From Bacteroidota bacterium (GTDB lineage Bacteria > Bacteroidota > Bacteroidia > B-17B0 > Aurantibacillaceae): 34,871 bases of DNA. Where the stretch lies: positions 1 through 34,871 of the forward strand of contig JAOQAF010000208.1 in the NCBI GenBank assembly GCA_025963735.1. The letters run 5' to 3'. The position numbers and the translations under genes are program-made. The stretch's first letter is position 1. Each line of letters begins with the position of its first letter. Of the stretch, positions 1-6,455 are shown one piece after another. The notes beneath the pieces are model-generated. The model worked only from the letters and a program-made list of their open reading frames with translations, was not told the origin of the DNA and ran no database searches.

Positions 1-2926
1 AGGAAGTGGTGAGTGAGGTTACGCATCCTGCCGCATCCTGGGCCACAACGGTGTAGGCCTGTGCCGTTAGTCCGGTAAAGGTTCCAAAGCCATTGGTAAT
101 ATTGCCCGGTGTTAAGGTATAATTAAAGCCCGGTGTTCCTCCCGATGGGGTTACCGTAAAGCTTCCGTTGCTGCCTCCAAAACAACTTACGTTGCTGAAT
201 GAGCTTACCGCCGCAGTGGGAGCGCCTGTGTTACCAATAGTAAAGTTCACAGTTAATGTACAAGAGTTGGCGTCTTTTACCACAACACTTTTAGGACCTG
301 CGTTTAAGCCGGCCTGAATTGTGGTGGCAGAAAAAGCACCACCATTAAATGAATACTGATATGGACTTGTGCCTCCTGTAACCCCCGTTAAAGTGGCACT
401 TCCGTTAGAAGCCCCGCAGGTGGCATTGGTAAATGCAACCGTAGCTGAACTAGGTCCGTTAATAGAGTTAACAGTTGCTGTGGTTGAAAAGGTACAACCA
501 TTATTATCTTTTACAGTTAATATGTAAGCCCCTGCAGAAAGGCCCGTGTTTACTGACGGAGAACTTACACCGTTTAAACTGAATGTGAAAGCAGGGGTGC
601 CCCCTGTAATACCGGTAATTCCTACCTGCCCAACATTACCCACACACGTAGTTGCTGCAGTGGTAAAAGTTATGGCTGTGGGCCCAGGCTGATTTACTAA
701 CGTAACTGTTTTTGGAAAGGTACAGCCAGAAACGTCTTTTACAACAATGTTATAAGCGCCTGGTGCAAGGTTTGTAAGTGTAGGGGCCGTGGTAAAGGCT
801 CCTCCGTTAATACTGTAAGAAAAAGTGGGCGAACCTCCGGTTACCGCACCCAATGTAATACTTCCGTTATTGTTACCGCAAGTTGGGTTTACAAAAGTAG
901 TAGCTAAAGCAGTAATTGGAGGCGTATTGGTAATAGGAGTTGAAACAGTAAACGTACAGCCGAAATTATTGGTTAAAGTAATAAGTGGTGTACTTGCGCC
1001 CAGCCCCGTAACCGTTTGGCCCGATACGCTGCCCACTGAACTGGCAAAAGTTGAAATTGTTTGTCCTGCAGAAGATGTATTATTTATTACAATAACACCA
1101 TTGCTTAAACCGCATGTTGCATTGGTAAAAGTTAAAGTAGCTGATGGATCAGGATTAATTACAACCACGTTAGCTGCGGTAGCAGTACAAACACCTTGTG
1201 TAACAGTTTCTTTTACAGTATAAGTTCCAGGAGCGGTAAAGCTAACAGGGCCGTAATTCGCAGTATTTCCGGTAGGAGGTGCTCCTACAGATGGGTTAAA
1301 TGTATAGGCGTAGGTAATACCACCACCAACTGAACCGGTATTATTAAAGGTATAACTGTTGCCCAGTAAACAATCGGCAAAAGCACCTGTAAAGCCTGCA
1401 GTTACTGTAGCAGGCTGGGTAATGGCAGCGGTTTTAATTATTGGACAGCCCTTGGAGTCGGTAACGGTTAAGGTGTAGGTGCCGGCTAAAGTTAAACCGG
1501 TAGCGTTTGCAGCGGCCGATGAATAAGCGCCTGGCCCGGACCAAGAGTATGTATAGCCCGGAGTACCACCACCAACAACTGAACTTATAGAACCGGGAGT
1601 TGTACAGTTTGCATTAACAGGGGTTAGGTTAGAAGTTAAAATTGGTGGTTGCGTTACTGAAACAGTATTGGTTATGGCACACAAATTTTTATCAATGATT
1701 TGAACAGTGTAAACTCCGGCCGCAATATTGTTAATAGTATTTGCACCTGCTACTCCTGTTGAACTGGACGTGTACCCTGCAGGGCCCGACCAGTTGTAGG
1801 TATAAGGCCCTTGTGCGCCTACCGGGGTAGCAGTTGCATCTCCGGTTAAGGTGCCAAAACAATCTGCCGGAAGGGCAGTCATGTTTGGCGGACAACAGGC
1901 TCCAATAGCGTTAAACGAAGTGGGAGGATCGCCTGAACAAGCTGCGTTAATCCATGATCCGGATTCTCCATCACCACTGGTGTTAAAGTCTACAGAAAGG
2001 TTGGAACCGGGAGTACATGCCGGCTTGGTGGTTACATCCACGCAAAAATTCCACTGGGCCGCAGTAGCGTTAGTTGCCGGGTCTCCAAAATTGTTTGCAG
2101 GATTAAGGGTAGGCATCGCTGTTTCCCAATACCAACCCTGAGTCCAGGTTTGACCATTGGCAGTATATGAACCGTTAACCCACTGCCACGAACCACCGGC
2201 ACTGGGAGAAACAGGATTATTAGGTACAATAGAAGCGGCATTCCAGCCGGATCCCAGGGTTAGTTGAACACCGTGTAACCAATTGGTGTTAACATGATTG
2301 TATTGGTTAATATGAAAACAAAATGTAACTGTTGTATTTGCCGGATAAGCGCCATTAACAGGTAATGGATTTACCGACATAGAGGTTCCTTGCAAACAGC
2401 CTGCACAATCTACCGAGTTATTAATTATTAAATTAAAATTACCGGTTTGTCCTGTACCTCCGCTCACCTGAATATAATAAGTAGATCCGGGAGTCAGCTG
2501 GTCAACCTGCAAATTGGCTGAACCGCCGGTACCAACCGCGCATCCACCTACACCCCCGCCTAAAGAAGCGCATGAGCCAGAGTATAAGGAAATATTAGGT
2601 TGTGAAAAGGCAGAGTTAACTGTAATATTAGCATGATAACCGGTAGCTACAAAAGAATACCACACATCGTTAGCCGGTGAAGTTTGAATGGAGGAACTTC
2701 CGGTACAACCCGTTTGATATATATACGGATTGCCCGGCGTAGCACCGTTAAGGGTGCCAAAAATGCTGGTATTAGCACTGGTTTGAACCCCAACCCCACA
2801 CGGAGGAACAGCGCCAATAGTTATAGCCTGGGCCCCGGCACAATTGTTATTGGCGGGCTGCGCGAAACAAAGCGTGCTGAATAATAAAAATGAAAGAACG
2901 AATAAAAAGTGTGTATTTTTTTTCAT
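1..2926 (-). CDS. Large secreted SprB-repeat adhesin-like protein (C-terminus beyond window)
   Basis: An uninterrupted minus-strand frame runs from ATG 2926 to the left edge (975 codons), so the protein is truncated here. It opens with a signal peptide (MKKNTHFLFV..., cleavage probably after CFA, before Q). Residues about 25-185 look like a beta-rich adhesion or PPC-like domain (motifs DVWYSFVATGYHA and TYYIQVSGG). A Trp-rich stretch follows at about 190-350. From about residue 350 onward there are roughly eight repeats of 75-90 residues, each with a Cys near the start, an N-G-S and G-G-T-P core, and an ending such as AGTYTLTVTDSKGC or PGAYNIVVKDVSGC. This is the SprB-repeat pattern of gliding or cell-surface adhesins exported by T9SS. 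One repeat (about residues 510-600) is more PKD-like. The T9SS sorting domain expected at the C-terminus lies outside the window. The exported protein at 2947-3351 ends 20 bp upstream, so the two are probably co-transcribed. Role in adhesion or gliding is inferred from the family. Confidence 0.85.
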   Translation of the reverse strand, partial: MKKNTHFLFVLSFLLFSTLCFAQPANNNCAGAQAITIGAVPPCGVGVQTSANTSIFGTLNGATPGNPYIYQTGCTGSSSIQTSPANDVWYSFVATGYHANITVNSAFSQPNISLYSGSCASLGGGVGGCAVGTGGSANLQVDQLTPGSTYYIQVSGGTGQTGNFNLIINNSVDCAGCLQGTSMSVNPLPVNGAYPANTTVTFCFHINQYNHVNTNWLHGVQLTLGSGWNAASIVPNNPVSPSAGGSWQWVNGSYTANGQTWTQGWYWETAMPTLNPANNFGDPATNATAAQWNFCVDVTTKPACTPGSNLSVDFNTSGDGESGSWINAACSGDPPTSFNAIGACCPPNMTALPADCFGTLTGDATATPVGAQGPYTYNWSGPAGYTSSSTGVAGANTINNIAAGVYTVQIIDKNLCAITNTVSVTQPPILTSNLTPVNANCTTPGSISSVVGGGTPGYTYSWSGPGAYSSAAANATGLTLAGTYTLTVTDSKGCPIIKTAAITQPATVTAGFTGAFADCLLGNSYTFNNTGSVGGGITYAYTFNPSVGAPPTGNTANYGPVSFTAPGTYTVKETVTQGVCTATAANVVVINPDPSATLTFTNATCGLSNGVIVINNTSSAGQTISTFASSVGSVSGQTVTGLGASTPLITLTNNFGCTFTVSTPITNTPPITALATTFVNPTCGNNNGSITLGAVTGGSPTFSYSINGGAFTTAPTLTNLAPGAYNIVVKDVSGCTFPKTVTLVNQPGPTAITFTTAATTCVGNVGQVGITGITGGTPAFTFSLNGVSSPSVNTGLSAGAYILTVKDNNGCTFSTTATVNSINGPSSATVAFTNATCGASNGSATLTGVTGGTSPYQYSFNGGAFSATTIQAGLNAGPKSVVVKDANSCTLTVNFTIGNTGAPTAAVSSFSNVSCFGGSNGSFTVTPSGGTPGFNYTLTPGNITNGFGTFTGLTAQAYTVVAQDAAGCVTSLTTS

Positions 2927-2946
2927 GGAATATATCGAATAAGGTA

Positions 2947-3351
2947 TTATTTGGTGGCTTTGGTATTTGTTGGTTCAACCGCGGCGGTAATCCAACCGGT
3001 ACTTAAAACTTCAAATAATGGATATTTATACCCTGCTTCAGCAGGAAAATTAGTGTACTTATTAATGTCTAACATTGGTACAATGTTTTTAATTACCAGG
3101 TCTTTCGCCGGAATAAGTTCTAATGTAAACCCGTTTTTAAACTTTAACACCACTGTTTGAGTCTGCAGTCTGAATTGCTCAAAATCTGCCGCCTCAATAC
3201 TCTTTTTATAAAAATCCTTGTCAGATTGTGATAAAGAAGAGCCATGTATTATAAAGCTGTTTTTATAGGTGGAAGAAGACTGCCCTTTGATTATATGGAT
3301 ACTAAAACAAAGTATAAAAAGCGATAAAATTAACGTCCTTGATTTTTTCAT
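2947..3351 (-). CDS. Small exported protein of unknown function
   Basis: This is a 134-residue protein with a clear signal peptide (MKKSRTLILSLFILCFSIHI, then IKGQ). The mature part is about 110 residues, lacks further membrane segments and contains one hydrophobic beta-like stretch (VVLKFKNGFTLELIPAKDLV, about 67-86). I do not recognise the family. It starts at ATG 3351 behind a plausible promoter (3398-3428) and ends 20 bp before the giant adhesin. The context suggests a small periplasmic or surface partner of that adhesin, but this is inference from position only. Confidence 0.75.
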   Translation of the reverse strand: MKKSRTLILSLFILCFSIHIIKGQSSSTYKNSFIIHGSSLSQSDKDFYKKSIEAADFEQFRLQTQTVVLKFKNGFTLELIPAKDLVIKNIVPMLDINKYTNFPAEAGYKYPLFEVLSTGWITAAVEPTNTKATK

Positions 3352-3397
3352 ATGTGTGCAGATAAGGTAATTATTGTGATCCTAACCAGATTTGCCA

Positions 3398-3428
3398 TAA
3401 AGATACTTTAAAGGGGGTAATCTTTCAA
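3398..3428 (-). promoter_or_regulatory. Putative promoter of the adhesin operon
   Basis: On the minus strand a TTG (3426-3428) is followed after 20 bp by TATCTTTA (3398-3405). This matches the Bacteroidota consensus TTG-N17-23-TAnnTTTG with one mismatch. The predicted leader to ATG 3351 is about 40 nt. Confidence 0.5.
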
Positions 3429-3658
3429 TTTTCTCACTCAATAAAAGGACACCACCACTCAATTTAAGAGAATTATTCTTTGAATTAATATTTTTACCGT
3501 GTTTTATCTGTAAAATTGGTATTGAGCAGTCTTTGTTAATAGGCTGGTTGATCACATTAATCTTAATCTAATACCTGATTGCTTAACCTAAAATCCTTTT
3601 GTAGTTTTAATTGGTAATCTTAAACCTAAAAAGAGTCTTGAATACTTAACCATTTAAT

Positions 3659-3686
3659 TTGATTAAGTAAATTGATTATATTTTTG
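3659..3686 (+). promoter_or_regulatory. Promoter of the cupin gene (decides its start)
   Basis: TTG at 3659-3661, a 17-bp spacer and TATTTTTG at 3679-3686 match TTG-N17-23-TAnnTTTG exactly. The upstream in-frame GTG at 3686 is the last base of the -7 box onward, so it lies before the expected transcription start and cannot be the translation start. This supports ATG 3746. Confidence 0.6.
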
Positions 3687-3745
3687 TGCAAACCGTTAGT
3701 AAAAATTTAGCTTTAGTTCCTAATAATGAAAAACCAAATATAAAA

Positions 3746-4090
3746 ATGAGCAGCATATCCTTTCAAAGTATTAATTGGGATAACATTCCAAAAATTGAAC
3801 ATACAGGCGAAACCGGAACGGCCTTTTGGCAAACCATTCAATTCGACGGCCTAAGGATAAGAATGGTTGAATATACCGCCGGTTATCTGGCCGATCATTG
3901 GTGCGAAAAGGGGCACATTGTTCATTGTCTGGAGGGAGAATTTGCCAGTGAACTGAAAAATGATGAAACTATTATTTTATGTACGGGAATGTCTTATGTT
4001 GTTTCTGATAATTTAAGTTCTCACAGATCGTATTCTAAAAGCGGAGTAAAACTTTTGATTATAGATGGCGATTTTTTGAAAAATAGTTGA
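3746..4090 (+). CDS. DHCW-motif-type small cupin protein
   Basis: This is a 114-residue single-domain cupin starting at ATG 3746 (MSSISFQS...). An in-frame extension to GTG 3686 is rejected because it begins inside the promoter. The central segment has ADHWCEKGHIVHCLEGEF, with a run of His, Cys and Glu side chains as in small cupins that carry a D-H-x-C or D-H-C-W signature. It is followed by a GMSYVVSDN turn and SHRSYSKSG, completing the beta-barrel pattern. The family is common in Bacteroidota and Proteobacteria but has no established substrate. Metal binding through the His/Cys/Glu cluster is plausible. It stands alone between recA and the adhesin operon. Confidence 0.75.
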   Translation: MSSISFQSINWDNIPKIEHTGETGTAFWQTIQFDGLRIRMVEYTAGYLADHWCEKGHIVHCLEGEFASELKNDETIILCTGMSYVVSDNLSSHRSYSKSGVKLLIIDGDFLKNS

Positions 4091-4466
4091 ATTTTATAGG
4101 GTTCCTCTAAGCATCCTGTCTTCTCAACACAAAGAAGCTTCGGATAAAAGTTATCATATGTGTTATGCTTAGAAACAGTATGATCTTCCTAAGAATCAAC
4201 CATGGAGGTTTATATGGCCTTTTCGTTTATTAAGCAGAAGATTCCAGATGCTTTTTATCTATTACGTTATAAAACAAAAAGCTGCCCTAAGAAAGACAGC
4301 CCTTGTTTTTTAATCCAAACAAAAAACCATGTTTTAAAGTCCGTTTAATGCACATTTACCCTGGCAAAGCAAGCGCGCAATTTAACTGGACTGAAACATA
4401 CGGTAACCACTTGGCCCTTGGCAAAACCTATAATTACCGTATGCGTCTCAGCATTTTAAAGCATTT
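4091..4466. other. Gene-poor region with inverted repeats and two tiny ORFs
   Basis: This 376-bp interval lies between the convergent cupin and recA genes. It contains a 9-bp inverted repeat (TCTAAGCAT 4106-4114 and ATGCTTAGA 4165-4173) enclosing a smaller GATAA/TTATC hairpin, and a perfect 10-bp inverted repeat (4397-4406 and 4434-4443). Two short plus-strand ORFs, 48 aa (4202-4348) and 40 aa (4348-4470), are joined by a TAATG overlap. Neither has a recognisable ribosome-binding site or known family, so I do not call them genes. Confidence 0.4.
4397..4443 (-). terminator. Inverted repeat 3' of recA, possible terminator or structured element
   Basis: CATACGGTAA (4397-4406) is perfectly complementary to TTACCGTATG (4434-4443) across a 27-nt loop. 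The loop can itself form a small GCC-ctt-GGC hairpin. It begins about 24 nt past the recA stop codon. No U-run follows on the recA strand, so classical intrinsic termination is doubtful. Transcript-end stabilisation or protein binding is equally possible. Confidence 0.35.
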
Positions 4467-5522
4467 TTAAGAAGCAGCTTCCGCGCTTAACAAATCTTTG
4501 ATCTTATTTTCAATCTCTTCAGCAAGATCAGGATTTTCGGCAAACAATGCTTTCACAGAGTCGCGGCCCTGGCCCAATTTAGTTTCTTCGTAACTGAACC
4601 ATGATCCCGCTTTTTTAATAATGCCTTTTTCAACACCAATATCAATGATCTCACCAACTTTACTTATTCCTTCACCAAAAATGATATCGAACTCAGCCTG
4701 GCGGAATGGAGGCGCGAGTTTATTCTTAATTACCTTTACGCGTGCGCGATTACCACTAACGGTTTCGCCATCTTTAATCTGGCTGATTCTTCTGATATCT
4801 AAACGAACCGAAGCGTAGAATTTAAGCGCATTACCGCCTGTAGTTGTTTCAGGGTTTCCAAACATGATACCGATCTTTTCGCGTAACTGGTTAATGAAAA
4901 TACAGCAGCAGCCTGTTTTATTAATAGTACCGGTAAGTTTACGCAATGCCTGGCTCATTAAACGCGCCTGTAAGCCCATCCGGCTATCGCCCATTTCCCC
5001 TTCAATTTCGGCTTTTGGCGTTAAAGCAGCCACGGAATCTATAACTACTAAATCAATAGCACCGGAACGGATAAGATTATCGGCAATTTCCAGGGCCTGC
5101 TCACCGTTATCTGGCTGAGAGATCAACAAACTGCCTGTATCTACTCCTAATTTTTCGGCATAGGAACGATCAAAGGCGTGTTCAGCATCTATAAACGCAG
5201 CAATACCGCCTGTTTTTTGAACACTCGCAATGGCGTGAATGGCCAAAGTTGTTTTACCCGATGATTCGGGACCGTAGATTTCAACCACGCGGCCTTTTGG
5301 TAAGCCACCAATGCCCAGCGCGATGTCAAGACCAAGGGAGCCGGTAGAAATAGATTCGATCTGTTCTACTTTGCTATCGCCAAGTTTCATAACCGTACCC
5401 TTACCGTAGGTTTTCTCTAATTTGTCTAACGTTAATTGAAGTGCTTTTAATTTTTCGGAGTTAATTGTGGGTTTTTTGGAGTCAACTACTTCCATTACCT
5501 CTTCCCCGTTTTTTTTAGCCAT
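4467..5522 (-). CDS. recA: DNA recombinase RecA
   Basis: This 351-residue protein is the ATP-dependent strand-exchange recombinase of homologous recombination. The P-loop GPESSGKT is at residues 84-91. The conserved ATPase Glu is in the DAEHAFD motif (112-118). Walker B VVIDS is at about 159-163, loop L1 [13 protein letters not shown] at about 175-187, and the [28 protein letters not shown] region (loop L2) at about 208-235. Length is normal for RecA. The N-terminal 20 residues are lineage-variable and Lys/Glu-rich. ATG 5522 is the only good start. The upstream region contains a -7 box (5653-5660) and a perfect palindrome (5672-5687) that is also present upstream of the gene at 20137-20382. 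This suggests regulated expression. Confidence 0.98.
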   Translation of the reverse strand: MAKKNGEEVMEVVDSKKPTINSEKLKALQLTLDKLEKTYGKGTVMKLGDSKVEQIESISTGSLGLDIALGIGGLPKGRVVEIYGPESSGKTTLAIHAIASVQKTGGIAAFIDAEHAFDRSYAEKLGVDTGSLLISQPDNGEQALEIADNLIRSGAIDLVVIDSVAALTPKAEIEGEMGDSRMGLQARLMSQALRKLTGTINKTGCCCIFINQLREKIGIMFGNPETTTGGNALKFYASVRLDIRRISQIKDGETVSGNRARVKVIKNKLAPPFRQAEFDIIFGEGISKVGEIIDIGVEKGIIKKAGSWFSYEETKLGQGRDSVKALFAENPDLAEEIENKIKDLLSAEAAS

Positions 5523-5652
5523 TTTATTTTTTATTTATTGATTACAGTTTTAGCGGCATTTTATTTCTTAATTCTCTGCCGTTTTAATAAAGTTAAGCCT
5601 TATCTGCCCGCACTTGCTTTTTTGTTTTTCACTACTTAGCCTTACTTATTGA

Positions 5653-5687
5653 CAAAGATATAGGAAGTGAGTAGCAACCTCTTGCTA
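5653..5687 (-). promoter_or_regulatory. recA promoter with overlapping palindromic operator candidate
   Basis: On the minus strand TATCTTTG (5653-5660) matches the TAnnTTTG -7 box. Eleven bp upstream is the perfect palindrome TAGCAA-N4-TTGCTA (5672-5687), which covers the expected -33 region; its TTG is only 14 bp from the -7 box. The same arrangement recurs upstream of the 81-aa gene (palindrome 20419-20434, -7 box 20401-20408). A repressor bound here would block RNA polymerase. The regulator is unknown; a LexA-like factor is a guess. Confidence 0.55.
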
Positions 5688-5833
5688 TGAAATATAGTAT
5701 TTATAAAAAATGTTGGGAAACCCATATTGGGCGTTGGTTGCAAAGTTAAAACGTTTACATAAACGGCACTTATATTTTATTAAAAGTTTTTTATTGTTGA
5801 TGTTTTCACCAACAAGGGCAGGAGTTTTATGGC

Positions 5834-5969
5834 GCTGCGTTAAGGATTGCAGCGGAAGCCCACAGCCCTGCCCTAGGCGTAAATAGCAATAAGGCGGGCG
5901 AGGACTTGGAGAGTAAAGCCTGACCCTTTTGCGATCAAAGAATTAAACAAAGCAAAAGGGAAACGCCCA
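5834..5969 (+). repeat. Intergenic repeat family, copy A
   Basis: This copy shares three ordered blocks with 19965-20119. Block 1 is GCTGCGTTAAGGATTGCAGC then GGAAGCCC (5834-5861). Block 2 is GCGAGGACTTG (5898-5908). Block 3 is a hairpin, CCCTTTTGC (5924-5932) with GCAAAAGGG (5952-5960), followed by ACGCCCA (5963-5969). It is more GC-rich than its surroundings. I recall that dispersed elements of this type occur widely in Bacteroidota intergenic DNA. A structured RNA class such as Flavo-1 or a REP-like element are candidate identities, neither confirmed here. Confidence 0.7.
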
Positions 5970-6040
5970 AAACTCATTTTTAAACGCGATAAAATACACA
6001 AGGACTTTTACTGACAGTTACAGAATAACATAAATTAAAA

Positions 6041-6072
6041 AGGGCACAGGCAAATTAAATTACCTGTGCCCT
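6041..6072 (-). terminator. Rho-independent terminator of the charged exported protein gene
   Basis: AGGGCACAGG (6041-6050) pairs perfectly with CCTGTGCCCT (6063-6072) over a 12-nt loop. On the minus strand the stem is followed by a short U-run (A-run at 6037-6040). It sits 18 nt past the stop codon at 6091. Confidence 0.85.
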
Positions 6073-6090
6073 AATCACAATTAAGTCTGA

Positions 6091-6396
6091 TTAATCGTTT
6101 TTCAATTTTGCCTTATCAGCAGCTTCTTGTTGCTTATCAGCTTTTGTTTGTGTTTTATCAGCCTTGATCTGTTTTCTATCGGCCTTTATTTCACCTTTAT
6201 TCTTATGAGTAGCTTTATCTTCTTTTAATTTTGCCTTATCATTTTCAGTCTTCACCTTATCTTCTCTCACGCGCTCTTTGTCTTCGCGCACCTTTTCTTT
6301 ATCTTGTTTTTCATTCACTGTTTGAGCGTTAACTGAATAACCTGAAATAGTAAAAATACCTGCTAATAGAGCTGCTTTAAAAATTGACTTTTTCAT
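6091..6396 (-). CDS. Exported Lys/Glu/Asp-rich repeat protein
   Basis: This is a 101-residue protein. ATG 6396 (MKKSIFKAALLAGIFTISGY...) gives a typical signal peptide ending near NAQ. An extension to 6483 would overlap metH and destroy the signal peptide, so it is rejected. The mature part consists almost entirely of charged near-repeats of the form (K/R)xDKxK, for example KVREDKERVREDK and KADRKQIKADKTQTKADK. It should form a long charged alpha-helix or coiled coil without hydrophobic core positions. I do not know its function; a structural periplasmic or surface role is possible. It lies 59 bp downstream of metH with its own strong terminator (6041-6072), so it may be read as the last gene of the met operon or from an unseen promoter. 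Confidence 0.75.
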   Translation of the reverse strand: MKKSIFKAALLAGIFTISGYSVNAQTVNEKQDKEKVREDKERVREDKVKTENDKAKLKEDKATHKNKGEIKADRKQIKADKTQTKADKQQEAADKAKLKND

Positions 6397-6455
6397 AATA
6401 ATAATTTTAAGATATAAAGATAAAAAACTTTGTGAACCATTAAATGAATATTTTT

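Larger units (their letters stand above)
3352..3745. other. Divergent intergenic region with two promoters
   Basis: This 394-bp AT-rich gap separates the minus-strand adhesin operon from the plus-strand cupin gene. It holds one promoter in each direction (3398-3428 minus, 3659-3686 plus). I see no ORF, tRNA-like fold or strong hairpin in the central part (3430-3650). Confidence 0.6.
5523..6090. other. Intergenic region upstream of recA with operator, repeat copy A and terminator
   Basis: This 568-bp interval contains no credible gene. In order it holds the recA leader (5523 to about 5646), the recA -7 box and palindrome (5653-5687), the GC-rich intergenic repeat copy A (5834-5969), whose 3' end pairs with TTGGGCGTT at 5727-5735, and the terminator (6041-6072) of the gene at 6091-6396. 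Confidence 0.7.

Noticed and set aside
825-2884. Several plus-strand ORFs of 66-132 aa across the left edge
   Set aside because: They are antisense to the continuous adhesin frame, whose signal peptide and regular repeats mark it as the true coding strand.
3686-3745. Longer N-terminus of the cupin from GTG 3686
   Set aside because: The GTG lies at the end of a consensus -7 box and so precedes the transcription start.
4283-4310. GCTG/CAGC hairpin followed by T's between cupin and recA
   Set aside because: The stem is only 4 bp with mismatches beyond, too weak to call a terminator.
5727-5742. A TTGGGCGTTGGTTGCA stretch resembling a sigma-54 promoter on the plus strand
   Set aside because: The GG-GC spacing is one base short of the required ten, and no gene begins downstream. 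It is better explained as the left arm of repeat copy A.
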